A stretch of 64,000 nt of DNA, from contig NZ_VFSD01000009.1 in NCBI RefSeq assembly GCF_014332515.1, forward strand, positions 112,317 through 176,316, in the 5' to 3' direction. The DNA is from Pontibacter beigongshangensis (GTDB lineage Bacteria; Bacteroidota; Bacteroidia; Cytophagales; Hymenobacteraceae). Below, piece after piece: positions 1-8,425 of this stretch. Below the pieces are notes generated by a model. The model was not told the DNA's origin and did no database searches. It saw nothing but the letters and a program-made list of their open reading frames with translations. The translations under genes were made by a program, and so were the position numbers. Within the stretch, counting starts at the first letter, position 1; every line of letters begins with the position of its first letter.

Positions 1-334
1 GCTACTGAGCCTGCTGCAAAACCTAGGTGCTGTACCAGTAACAGGCAGTTTTATTGCTATTACGGGCTTTGGAAAGTTTGATTTCAAGGCTATACAATCT
101 TATATCTGTTAATAGGGATATGTATAGAATGATAAAAGAATTATTGTCTCAAATAGTTCAATGTTCACACTATAAATCCTGCCAATCAGCGGAAAAATTT
201 ACCTGCAGCTATTCCATCCAAACAAGCTCCCAGGCGTTTGCTGCTTATCAGGTAATCAGCTTCAAGCAAAGCAGGTAAGCAGGTACAGGTGAAGGAAATT
301 TATAGCCGCTGTTTCGGAAACGCAGCAGCAAAGG

Positions 335-364
335 CTCTGGAGGGGCTTTTTCATTGGAATAATT
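335..364 (+). repeat. Dispersed intergenic repeat, copy 1
   Basis: Forward copy reading CTCTGGAGGGGCTTTTT then CATTGGAATAATT. It is preceded by a CAG tract (gcagcagcaaagg, 322-334), as in many other copies. It stands alone, about 1.2 kb before the first gene. Confidence 0.8.
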
Positions 365-1443
365 TGAGCGCATAAGTAAAAATCAGAACTGAACAGGAGG
401 GGTTAAAGGCAGGTAGACTAAAAATAACTAAGCGGAGGTGAGGGAGCAGCCCACTAACCGAGGCATAACCTGCAAAGGCACGGTACAACGGGCGTATTTG
501 AAATGTTAAATTTAAGTACTTGACAGCCAGCCTCTATAAAACCATAGCATGAACCATCCATTTTATGGAAAATGAACTGATATGTTGCAAAAATAGTAAT
601 ATAGAAATATAGGAATTGCCAATATGAGAATTTAAACGCCCATCCAACCGTCCATAAAAATTGTAAGCGCCGGTATCGGGCTAAGTAAAATGTGAGCACC
701 TTCAGCTCCTAAACCTCGTTTGCTGGCCACAAAACCGTTTTTTGGTACCACCTTGGTAATGTTCAACCAGGAAGTGAGCAGGACAGGTGCCAGGCACCGC
801 CCCAATCTCCTGCAACATTGCTGAATAAAACCCCCTGGATAAGCAAGTTTCCCATTATGGGAGAGGCTGGGTGTACGCCAAAACTGATCCAAATTTTTCG
901 ATTGCTATTCCATAAAAAAAAATTGCCAACGTCTTTTTAGGATTTTTGTCTTAAGTCGCTACAAAGGATAACTGGCTGCTTTAGCGGGGAAAATACAGAG
1001 GTTCCAAAAAATGTCACTGCAAATACTCTCTGAGCAATAAGTCTGGCTTACTGCTTTTGATCTGGCAGACAGCTTCTATTGACCATAAATCCGTATTAAG
1101 TATATATATAGTATTGATAATAAGGGTTTTATCGTAAATGCACAATCCTTGAAAATATCATATAATGCATGCACCTGCTCCGTATTTATTTCAAAAAAAT
1201 GTTTCGGGGTTGCCGGGTCGAAAATGTATTAAAGCAATATCACAGTGTGGATAAGTATATAAAATTATTATTATACTATCTGTCTTCACTAAATCCTAAA
1301 ACTTAATAAAGTATAAAGCGTAATTATTGTTAACTCACCGGAAAAGCACCTGGGGAATCGGAACAAGGGAGTTTGTTCTAAATATGTTGACTCAATAATA
1401 TATCGAGAGTTATATATTTAAATGCTGTAAAAAGGCTTTGATT

Positions 1444-1451
1444 TAATTTTG
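1444..1451 (+). promoter_or_regulatory. Possible -7 element (TAATTTTG) before the priming transferase gene
   Basis: TAATTTTG fits the Bacteroidota -7 consensus TAnnTTTG and lies about 115 bases before the start codon. A clear TTG -33 box at the right distance is not visible, so this is weak. Confidence 0.3.
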
Positions 1452-1565
1452 AGTAGGAACTACGATGATAGAGGAGATGAGGAAAAACAAGTTCTTAAAA
1501 CAAAACTGGTGATCAGCCAAAGTAAAATAAATCCAACATGATTAAATAAGTACAATTAATAAGCC

Positions 1566-2957
1566 ATGAATAAGTATCGACACTACTATAGCTTCAACAG
1601 GATATTGTTATTAGCAATTGACATAACCCTGATAGCATTTGCCTTTAAGATATCAAACCTCTTCCGTTACGGTGATCTCGAGTTGACCCGTCAGTATAGC
1701 ATTTTCTTCGTTCTTTTTGCCCTGGTATGGTGGATCGTTTCCGGGTTCTCCAATTTTGTTTTCAGAATTGATGCCTGGATTCCCTGCGGAAAGAAATTCG
1801 CCAACCTGATGAATGCCTTTGTCCTGCACGCAATCATTCTGGCAGCCTGTATCGTTATTTTTAATCTGGAAGAGCTTTCTAGACTCTTGCTGCTCTACAC
1901 CTACCTGTTAACTGCAGCCCTGATTGGTGCTAACCGTTTTGTGCTGCAGCTGATAAACAAGTACTTCACCAAATCCGACATGGCGTATTCGCGCTTTGTG
2001 GTAATAGGTACAGGCCCTGCCGCTTTGTCGCTTTACCACACCTTCAGCAACGACAATCCGGGCACTAAATTCATGGGCTTCTTCGACGATGCCCCCGATC
2101 AGAAAAACCCGCATAAGGATTTAGTTAAAGGCGGCGTGGCTGATGTAAAGGAGTTTTGCCTTCAGAACAGTGTAGACGAGATTTATTATGCCCAGCCGCT
2201 TAATAACAAGGAGGAGATAGACGACTTTGCTGAGTTTGCCGACAACAACTTCCTGTATTTCCGGATGGTTCCTGACTTCAGCGCAATTGTGCAGCGAGAC
2301 GTGAACATGTACTTCTACCAGAACATCCCAATGATCAGCATCCGGAGAGAGCCTTTGGAACTGGTGGCCAACAGGGTCATGAAGCGTGCTTTCGATATCG
2401 CGTTCTCTTTATTCGTGATCCTGTTTATTTTCCCGATCCTGCTGCCAATAATTGCCATAGCCATCAAAATAGACTCTAAAGGCCCTGTGTTCTTTAAGCA
2501 ACTGCGCCCCGGCAAGAAAAACAGGTTGTTTACCTGCTATAAATTCCGGACCATGAATGTGAACAACCAGACCGAGATGCAGGCTACCCAGCACGACCCG
2601 AGAGTGACCAGAGTAGGAAGGTTCCTGCGCAAGTCGAACCTGGATGAGGTGCCGCAGTTTTTTAATGTGCTGCTCGGCGATATGTCGGTTGTAGGGCCTC
2701 GTCCGAACCTGGTGTCTCAGTTGGACCATTACTCCAAGGTTATCAATAAATATCACATGCGTCATTTCGTGACCCCTGGTATTACAGGTTACGCGCAGGT
2801 GAGCGGGTTCCGTGGCGAGACCAAAGAGCTGAAACTGATGGAGAAGCGAGTAGAGTACGATGTGAAGTACATGGAAAACTGGAGCTTCATGATGGATATG
2901 AAAATTATCTTCCTGACAGTTTGGAACATGATAAAAGGAGAGAAAAATGCCTACTAA
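1566..2957 (+). CDS. Undecaprenyl-phosphate sugar phosphotransferase (WcaJ/EpsL type priming glycosyltransferase)
   Basis: Likely transfers a sugar-1-phosphate from a nucleotide sugar to undecaprenyl phosphate at the inner membrane, the first step of polysaccharide repeat-unit assembly. The N-terminal third has four or five hydrophobic segments, and a Rossmann-like CoA-binding_3 region follows (about 140-260). After KRAFD (273-277) come one membrane segment and the catalytic bacterial sugar transferase domain. Its signatures are KFRTM, DEVPQ with Asp360/Glu361, and GPRP at 377-380. The length of 463 aa is normal for the family. The last 11 bases overlap the next gene, so the two are probably co-translated. 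The sugar transferred (glucose or galactose) cannot be read from the sequence. Confidence 0.93.
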   Translation: MNKYRHYYSFNRILLLAIDITLIAFAFKISNLFRYGDLELTRQYSIFFVLFALVWWIVSGFSNFVFRIDAWIPCGKKFANLMNAFVLHAIILAACIVIFNLEELSRLLLLYTYLLTAALIGANRFVLQLINKYFTKSDMAYSRFVVIGTGPAALSLYHTFSNDNPGTKFMGFFDDAPDQKNPHKDLVKGGVADVKEFCLQNSVDEIYYAQPLNNKEEIDDFAEFADNNFLYFRMVPDFSAIVQRDVNMYFYQNIPMISIRREPLELVANRVMKRAFDIAFSLFVILFIFPILLPIIAIAIKIDSKGPVFFKQLRPGKKNRLFTCYKFRTMNVNNQTEMQATQHDPRVTRVGRFLRKSNLDEVPQFFNVLLGDMSVVGPRPNLVSQLDHYSKVINKYHMRHFVTPGITGYAQVSGFRGETKELKLMEKRVEYDVKYMENWSFMMDMKIIFLTVWNMIKGEKNAY

Positions 2958-3768
2958 GTTACATGATTTGCCTGCGGTGAGCCAAAGTGGCCCGATAGGC
3001 GAAAAACGGAAACTATTGACTTCTTTTATCTCTACAGGCAGCTTTAATACCTTTGTCGATCAGATATTCTGGCTTACTGAAAACAAAAAATCGTCTTATG
3101 TGTGCTTTGCCAATGTGCACATGCTGGTGGAGGCCTATAAAGACAAAGACTTTAACGAGGTGCTGAACAAGGCCGATGTGGCAACTCCGGATGGCGGGCC
3201 TGTTTCTAAGATAATGAAGCTCTTTTATGGCCAGGAGCAGGAGAGGGTGGCAGGCATGGACTTGCTGCCGCGCCTGCTGAAAGAAGCGGCTGCTAAGGGC
3301 AAGTCGGTTTACTTTTATGGCTCTACAGACGAGGTGCTGAACGCCGTGGTGACGAAGGCGAAAAAAGAAACGCCGGATCTCAGAATAGCAGGTTTTTATT
3401 CTCCTCCATTCCGGAAACTGACAGAAGCTGAGGATGCCGAGATCACGGACATGATAAATGAGGCAAAGCCGGACCTTGTTTTTGTGGCCCTTGGCTGCCC
3501 GAAGCAGGAACGCTGGATGGCTGACCATAAAGACCGTGTTAATGCCTGCATGCTGGGAGTGGGGCAGGCTTTCCTGACGTTTGCTGGTCTGGAAAAGAGG
3601 CTGCCGAAGTGGGCCAGGGACTTGTCGCTGGAGTGGACCTACCGCCTTTACCTCGAACCAAAAAGGCTCTGGAAAAGGTACCTGCTCACGAACAGCATGT
3701 TTGTATGGCTCACACTAAAGATGCTCGTCACGCGTAACTCAGAGAAGCTTGAAGCAGGGTCCCATTAG
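2947..3768 (+). CDS. WecG/TagA/CpsF family glycosyltransferase
   Basis: GT26 family enzyme that probably adds the second sugar to the lipid-linked primer. The family signatures are a TPDGGP segment with Asp82, and GCPKQE (183-188) in the nucleotide-sugar region, followed by the GVGQAF stretch. The C-terminus is basic and aromatic, as in members that bind the membrane peripherally. It overlaps the priming transferase gene by 11 bases. A strong terminator follows at 3871-3902, so the two genes form a closed unit. The 273 aa length is slightly longer than the TagA core because of an N-terminal extension of about 30 residues. Confidence 0.92.
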   Translation: MPTKLHDLPAVSQSGPIGEKRKLLTSFISTGSFNTFVDQIFWLTENKKSSYVCFANVHMLVEAYKDKDFNEVLNKADVATPDGGPVSKIMKLFYGQEQERVAGMDLLPRLLKEAAAKGKSVYFYGSTDEVLNAVVTKAKKETPDLRIAGFYSPPFRKLTEAEDAEITDMINEAKPDLVFVALGCPKQERWMADHKDRVNACMLGVGQAFLTFAGLEKRLPKWARDLSLEWTYRLYLEPKRLWKRYLLTNSMFVWLTLKMLVTRNSEKLEAGSH

Positions 3769-4127
3769 TACTATTTATACTGAAGATTTACCTTACTAAT
3801 ACTTTCACCATCGAGGCTGCCTGCTTTGGTATGACTTTGACGGTATTAACTTAGTTATTCAAAAGTTTTAAAAGAGCCCCTCATATTGATGAGGGGCTCT
3901 TTTATAGTTTAAAGAGATGTTTAAATGCGGGTATTTCCTGATAGCTGCCGACACGGTTCATTAGCAACGTTAAAATCAGATTAAAATAAATCTGTAAATT
4001 TAGATTTATCTATATCAAAAAAACTCCATTTGCCGTATGGTACAACTGAATAGCACCTTCAGGCCCTGAAGGTGAATTCTAACATAGTGCATACATCTTA
4101 AACAAAGTAGAAAACCCCTTTATATTT
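3769..4127. other. Intergenic region between the priming and nucleotide-sugar units
   Basis: It contains the terminator at 3871-3902. Short nested inverted AT-rich words (AAATCT at 3988-3993 with AGATTT at 4002-4007) could be an operator. No TAnnTTTG box was found. Confidence 0.4.
3871..3902 (+). terminator. Intrinsic terminator after the WecG-type gene
   Basis: A perfect 14-bp inverted repeat (3871-3884 with 3889-3902) has a 4-base loop (ATTG) and a GC-rich centre. The arms end in A-rich and T-rich flanks, so it can act in both directions. Confidence 0.9.
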
Positions 4128-4931
4128 ATGAAAGCAGTGATACTTGCAGGAGGCTATGGTACCAGGATCAGCGAAGAGAGTGGTGTCCGGCCCAAGCCAA
4201 TGGTGGAAATTGGAGGGAAGCCCATCCTCTGGCACATCATGAAAATATATTCCCACCACGGCATTAACGATTTTGTGATCTGCTGTGGCTACAAAGGCCA
4301 CATGATTAAAGAATACTTCTCCAATTATTTCCTCTACAACTCCGATGTAACCTTCGATATGCGCAAAAACAGCATGGAGGTGCACCACAACAATACCGAA
4401 TCCTGGAGGGTTACCCTTGTAGACACCGGCGAAGGAACACTTACCGGCGGACGGCTTAGGCGGGTAAAGGAGTATCTGGGCGATGACACGTTTTGCATGA
4501 CATACGGGGATGGCGTAAGCGATGTGGATATTACAGCGGCCATCAATTACCATAAACAGCAGGGCACCTTGGCTACGCTCACAGCGGTGCAGCAGCCTGG
4601 TCGGTTCGGCGCCTTTACCTTGTCTGAAGAGGCTGCCAAAGTAAATCAGTTTAAAGAAAAGCCGACTGGCGGCGACATGCCCTGGATAAATGGCGGATTC
4701 TTTGTGCTGGAGCCAGCCGTAATCGATTATATAGAAGGCGATTCCACGACCTGGGAACGGGAGCCAATGGAAAGATTAGCGGAGGAAGGAGAACTTTCGG
4801 CCTACAGGCACACTGGTTTCTGGCAGCCAATGGATACGCTTCGTGATAAGCACCTGCTCGAGGATTTGTGGCAAAATGGAAAGGCCCCCTGGGATGTCTG
4901 GAGCAAGGCGCTTTCCGGTGCCGTGCATTAG
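4128..4931 (+). CDS. rfbF: Glucose-1-phosphate cytidylyltransferase
   Basis: Makes CDP-glucose from CTP and glucose-1-phosphate, the entry to CDP-deoxysugars. The N-terminus carries the nucleotidyltransferase signature GGYGTR, followed by [13 protein letters not shown], with metal/sugar-binding YGDGVSDVD in the middle. At 267 aa it is close to the usual 257-260. The start ATG is the first residue of the conserved MKAVILAGG. The neighbours are an SDR enzyme and a 3,5-epimerase, so the product probably feeds a modified CDP-sugar. No classical CDP-glucose 4,6-dehydratase (RfbG) or RfbH is in the window. Confidence 0.93.
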   Translation: MKAVILAGGYGTRISEESGVRPKPMVEIGGKPILWHIMKIYSHHGINDFVICCGYKGHMIKEYFSNYFLYNSDVTFDMRKNSMEVHHNNTESWRVTLVDTGEGTLTGGRLRRVKEYLGDDTFCMTYGDGVSDVDITAAINYHKQQGTLATLTAVQQPGRFGAFTLSEEAAKVNQFKEKPTGGDMPWINGGFFVLEPAVIDYIEGDSTTWEREPMERLAEEGELSAYRHTGFWQPMDTLRDKHLLEDLWQNGKAPWDVWSKALSGAVH

Positions 4932-4981
4932 CAGGTTTTGGAACCTGAAAATATTGATTTTATTATCTTATCTCCTTTTAT

Positions 4982-6076
4982 ATGAAGATCCTTATCACCG
5001 GAAACATGGGCTACGTAGGAACTGCCGTGGTGAAACACCTGCGGTCGGCCTTCCCTGACGCCACGCTGGTTGGCTACGACATGGCCTACTTTGCCTCCAG
5101 CCTGCAGGGCTCCTCTGCCATATTGCCGGAAAGCAGATTGGATCAGCAGATATTCGGGGATGTACGCAACATGCCGGCCGAAGTGCTGGACAATGTAAAT
5201 GCCGTTGTGCATCTGGCCGCTATCGGTGGTGACGTGGCAGAGCATAAGTACGGGGTTGTAACACAGGACGTTAACTATACAGCCAGCATTCGGGTAGCAG
5301 AGTTGGCAAAGGCCGTGGGAGTAGAATCGTTTGTGTTCGCCTCGAGTTGCAGCCTTTATGGAACTGAAGAAGAAAGCGAGAGGACGGAGCACTCTGACCT
5401 GAAACCTGTTTCCGCTGATGCCCGCACCAAACTGGCGGCCGAAATAGACCTGGAGCCACTGGCGGGCGATGGGTTCAGCGTAACCTGCCTCCGGTTTCCG
5501 GCTGCCTGCGGCATGAGTGACCGGCTGCGGCCAGGGCTTCTGCTGAACGATTTTGTAGGAGAGGCTTTAGCCACAGGCAACCTGAACATAGTAGGCAATG
5601 GAGCCGCCTGGCAACCCCTGATTCATGTGGCTGACTTGGCCCGTGCAGTAGAGTGGGCTGTTACAAGAGAGGCGGCTGACGGGGGAGAATACCTGGTTGT
5701 AAATGCCGGCTTTAACGATTGGAATTTTCGGGTATACGAACTGGCAAGAGCTGTGGCATACGCCCTGCCAGGAATCACGCTGAATTTTAGCGGGGGTGAA
5801 GTGGCAGAAGAGGCCTCATGCCCGATATGTTTTGATTTTTATCAGGCGCTTGCGCCTGATCATCAGCCACAGTATTCCTTACAACAGGCAATTGCCGAGC
5901 TTTGCGAAGGGTATAAGCCAATTGTAGCCCAGTCCTGGCACCAGGATAGCCCGCTACAAAACCGGGCCATGTTCCTGAACAAATTACAGCAACTGGGGGC
6001 ATTAGACGAGCAACTGCGTTGGGCTCATCAGAAATCCACCGTAAGGAGAGAGTCAGTGTTAGAAATTATTGATTAA
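4982..6076 (+). CDS. NAD-dependent epimerase/dehydratase family protein, active-site Tyr replaced by Asp
   Basis: An extended short-chain dehydrogenase/reductase with the N-terminal Rossmann motif TGNMGYVG, the VVHLAA strand and FASSCSLYG, so it very likely binds NAD(P) and acts on a nucleotide sugar. At the YxxxK site the sequence reads D-A-R-T-K (Asp146, Lys150, codon GAT at 5417-5419) in an otherwise well-aligned segment. The usual catalytic tyrosine therefore appears to be missing. The C-terminal part (about 300-364) is longer than in minimal family members. It lies 50 bases after rfbF and 8 bases before the epimerase gene, clearly one operon. Substrate and reaction are not known. Confidence 0.85.
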   Translation: MKILITGNMGYVGTAVVKHLRSAFPDATLVGYDMAYFASSLQGSSAILPESRLDQQIFGDVRNMPAEVLDNVNAVVHLAAIGGDVAEHKYGVVTQDVNYTASIRVAELAKAVGVESFVFASSCSLYGTEEESERTEHSDLKPVSADARTKLAAEIDLEPLAGDGFSVTCLRFPAACGMSDRLRPGLLLNDFVGEALATGNLNIVGNGAAWQPLIHVADLARAVEWAVTREAADGGEYLVVNAGFNDWNFRVYELARAVAYALPGITLNFSGGEVAEEASCPICFDFYQALAPDHQPQYSLQQAIAELCEGYKPIVAQSWHQDSPLQNRAMFLNKLQQLGALDEQLRWAHQKSTVRRESVLEIID

Positions 6077-6084
6077 GAAAATAC

Positions 6085-6639
6085 ATGATATTTACCGAAA
6101 CCAAGCTAAAAGGAGCCTATATAGTTGACATAAAGCGGATCGAAGATGAACGCGGCTTTTTCGGACGGGCATGGTGCCAGAAGGAATTTGAGGAAATGGG
6201 GCTTTCTGCCAATGTAGTCCAGACCAATTTGTCTTCGAACAAAAAAAAGGGAACCCTCCGGGGGATGCACTTCCAGGTAACGCCTTTTGCCGAATCTAAA
6301 CTGGTGCGATGCACGCGAGGGGCACTTTATGATGTGATTATTGACCTGCGCCAAAACTCACCAACCTATATGCAATGGCTGGGGGTAGAACTGACAGCAG
6401 ACAGTTTCAGGATGCTGTATGTGCCTGAAAACTTTGCACACGGTTTCCTGACACTGGAGGATGACACCGACATCACCTACCAGGTTACTCAGTTTTATGC
6501 ACCCGGGGCGGAAAGGGGCATTCGTTTCAACGATCCGGCTTTTAACATACAGTGGCCCATAGAACCGCAGATCATCTCTGAAAAAGACAAAGCACATGCT
6601 AATTTTGTGCATGAGCTCGCACAGCCAATAGCAGGTTAG
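6085..6639 (+). CDS. dTDP-4-dehydrorhamnose 3,5-epimerase (RmlC) family protein
   Basis: A cupin epimerase that inverts C3 and/or C5 of 4-keto-6-deoxy nucleotide sugars. Family signatures are the GTLRGMHFQ segment with catalytic His62, DVIIDLR, VPENFAHGF, and a C-terminal FNDP...WP segment that carries the partner acid. The 184 aa length is typical. No RmlA, RmlB or RmlD is nearby, and it follows rfbF and an SDR gene with an 8-base gap. It is therefore more likely a CDP-sugar epimerase than part of rhamnose synthesis; this is inference from context. Confidence 0.9.
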   Translation: MIFTETKLKGAYIVDIKRIEDERGFFGRAWCQKEFEEMGLSANVVQTNLSSNKKKGTLRGMHFQVTPFAESKLVRCTRGALYDVIIDLRQNSPTYMQWLGVELTADSFRMLYVPENFAHGFLTLEDDTDITYQVTQFYAPGAERGIRFNDPAFNIQWPIEPQIISEKDKAHANFVHELAQPIAG

Positions 6640-6707
6640 CCAGCCCATCCAGCTGCCAGCACCAGCCTGCCAGGCATCTTGATATACACTCTTGGGAGCA
6701 GCAAATG

Positions 6708-6737
6708 CTCTAAAGGGCCTTTTTCATTAGCATAATT
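6708..6737 (+). repeat. Dispersed intergenic repeat, copy 2
   Basis: Forward copy: CTCTAAAGGGCCTTTTT then CATTAGCATAATT, with gcagcaaatg just before it. It lies downstream of, and in the same direction as, the epimerase gene. Confidence 0.8.
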
Positions 6738-6865
6738 TAAATAGCACTGTGAGCGTGAGGGTTGGTTGATAGCAAATTGCGACTCTGAGACAAACGTAAT
6801 TGTGCTGCTTCACGTCGTAACCCCGCCTGATGAGTGCGGACATAAAAGGAGTCGGAATCAGGGGG

Positions 6866-6896
6866 AATTATGCTAATCAAAATGGCCCTCCGGAGG
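6866..6896 (-). repeat. Dispersed intergenic repeat, copy 3
   Basis: Reverse copy: AATTATGCTAATC then AAAATGGCCCTCCGGAGG, followed by tttgttcggctgct. Confidence 0.85.
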
Positions 6897-7018
6897 TTTG
6901 TTCGGCTGCTAACTACCGGTCATTAAAGCAGAAGGCGCCCTTCCACTCAGTCCTGACTCTGGCCGATGTTTAAACAATGGAGGCAGGCGGCTATCGTCTT
7001 AAAAAGCAGCAGCAGAAG

Positions 7019-7048
7019 GTCTGGAGGGCAGATTTTATTCAAATAATT
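7019..7048 (+). repeat. Dispersed intergenic repeat, copy 4
   Basis: Forward, diverged copy: TCTGGAGGGCAGATTTT then ATTCAAATAATT, preceded by the CAG tract agcagcagcagaagg. Confidence 0.75.
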
Positions 7049-7200
7049 GAGTGGGCTCAGCAAGATGGCGGCTGGCACCTTCAGAAAGCACCTGGCAACG
7101 CTCTGAAGGTGCTATCCTTATGTTTCTTGAGGAGTAGCGCCTGAAACCGACCCAACCACAGGTGCTTTTTCCACTCCTTTACACCTAATTCACCGGCTTC

Positions 7201-8388
7201 ATGCGCATTCTTATCATACATAACCATTACAAACAAGTTGGAGGCGAAGACACTGTATTTTTTGCGGAAGCCGACTTGCTGGCAAAGCACGGACATCAGG
7301 TCGAGAAACTGGCCTTTTCTAATAATGAGGTCGTTACGACTCTTGATAAGTTGCAGGCTGCCCTCGGCGTGGTCTATAACCCACAGAGTGCCAGCCTGAT
7401 AAAGAAAAAGATACAGCAGTTTAAGCCGGATGTGGTGCATGTCCATAACTTCTTCCCTTTGGTATCGCCGGCCGTGTTCTCGGTTTGCCAGCGGCTTGGC
7501 GTTCCGGTTGTCATGACACTGCATAATTACCGGCTGGTGTGCCCCAGCGCTCTGCTTTTTTACCAGGGAAAAGTGCAGACAGACAATATCAACAAGACTT
7601 TTCCGGTAGATGCTATCCTGAAAAAAGTATACCGCGACTCTGCTTTTCAGACAGCCTCTGTAGTGCTTGCAACAGGCATACACAAACTCATAGGAACCTG
7701 GCGCAACAAGGTCGATCGGTTTATTGTGCTTACTCCGGGAGCAGCCGGGCTCTTTCAGCACTCCTCGCTCCGGCCAAAGCAGGGGCAACTGGTGGTAAAG
7801 CCCAATTTTACCGCCGACCTGGGGGTAGGGGCCGATAGCAGAGCAGACTACTTTCTATTCGTAGGCAGGCTTACCACAGAAAAGGGAGTAGAGACGCTTC
7901 TGAAAGCTCATCAGCTGCATCCTTTCCCTCTAAAAATTATTGGTGATGGACCCCTAGCCGACACGGTGGCAGCCTATGCCGCAGAGAACGCAACGGTTGC
8001 GTACCTTGGTTTTCAGGGGAGGGAGCGGGTAGTGCAGGAGCTAAAGCAGGCAAAGGCACTTATTTTCCCTTCGGAGTGGCACGAAACCTTTGGCATGACC
8101 ATCGTGGAGGCTTTCTCCACGGCTACACCTGCTATTGCGGCGCGTATTGGTGGTGCTGCCCACCTGGTGCAGGACGGCTACAACGGGTTGCTCTACACGC
8201 CAGGTGCGGCAGCAGAACTGGCCGAAAAAGTAAAGCTGCTGCAACAGGATGTGTCGCTGATAGCCACATTAGCCGGCGGAGCAAGACGGAGCTACGAGCA
8301 ATCTTATACCCCTGAAGCCAATTACCGCATGTTATCAGCCATTTACGAAGATGTGATCGCTTCTAAAAAAGCCAAAGCCCACCTGTAG
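7201..8388 (+). CDS. Glycosyltransferase family 4 protein
   Basis: GT-B fold retaining glycosyltransferase, probably one of the enzymes that build the polysaccharide repeat unit on the cytoplasmic face. The N-terminal domain starts MRILIIHNHY and carries the GGEDTV donor-side loop common in this subgroup. The C-terminal domain has FVGRLTTEKGV and the E-x7-E motif in PSEWHETFGMTIVEAF. At 395 aa it has the usual size. It stands alone on the + strand, with about 560 bases of repeat-rich DNA before it. The last codons form part of a terminator for the opposite-strand operon (8372-8403). Confidence 0.92.
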   Translation: MRILIIHNHYKQVGGEDTVFFAEADLLAKHGHQVEKLAFSNNEVVTTLDKLQAALGVVYNPQSASLIKKKIQQFKPDVVHVHNFFPLVSPAVFSVCQRLGVPVVMTLHNYRLVCPSALLFYQGKVQTDNINKTFPVDAILKKVYRDSAFQTASVVLATGIHKLIGTWRNKVDRFIVLTPGAAGLFQHSSLRPKQGQLVVKPNFTADLGVGADSRADYFLFVGRLTTEKGVETLLKAHQLHPFPLKIIGDGPLADTVAAYAAENATVAYLGFQGRERVVQELKQAKALIFPSEWHETFGMTIVEAFSTATPAIAARIGGAAHLVQDGYNGLLYTPGAAAELAEKVKLLQQDVSLIATLAGGARRSYEQSYTPEANYRMLSAIYEDVIASKKAKAHL

Positions 8389-8403
8389 CAGGATGGGCTT
8401 TGG
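8372..8403 (-). terminator. Terminator for the minus-strand acetylation/GT61 operon, overlapping the end of the GT4 gene
   Basis: A 10-bp perfect stem (8372-8381 with 8394-8403) has a 12-base loop. Read on the minus strand it is followed by GC and then six T (8365-8370). It spans the stop codon of the + strand GT4 gene. Confidence 0.8.
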
Positions 8404-8425
8404 TCTCTTCAAAGTACTGAATTGC

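Larger units (their letters stand above)
1..1565. other. Long non-coding stretch before the polysaccharide locus
   Basis: No open frame here has a recognisable domain, and those present are short and overlap on opposite strands. The stretch is AT-rich between about 1080 and 1560. It holds one copy of the dispersed intergenic repeat (335-364) and a possible -7 element before the first gene. Nothing else was recognised. Confidence 0.5.
6866..7048. mobile_element. Inverted pair of the dispersed repeat (unit A, 183 bp, MITE/REPIN-like)
   Basis: The ends are a reverse copy (6866-6896) and a forward copy (7019-7048), both with AATTATT/AATAATT termini pointing outwards. Just inside are GCTGCT on the left and GCAGCAGCAG on the right, so the inversion extends past the core. 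No coding sequence is inside. Confidence 0.65.
6640..7200. other. Intergenic region with three dispersed repeat copies
   Basis: It holds a solo forward copy (6708-6737) and an inverted pair (6866-7048). No gene was recognised. The long antisense frame at 7081-7788 overlaps the next gene and is a shadow. Confidence 0.6.

Noticed and set aside
632..892. 86-codon minus frame as a transposase remnant
   Set aside because: No DDE or HTH motif could be seen and no inverted repeats flank it.
4128..6639. A complete dTDP-rhamnose (rmlABCD) operon
   Set aside because: Only an RmlC-like epimerase is present; the nucleotidyltransferase has cytidylyltransferase (RfbF) features and RmlB/RmlD are missing.
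7081..7788. Minus frame of 235 codons
   Set aside because: It covers the start of the GT4 gene and a repeat-rich region, and has no recognisable domain.
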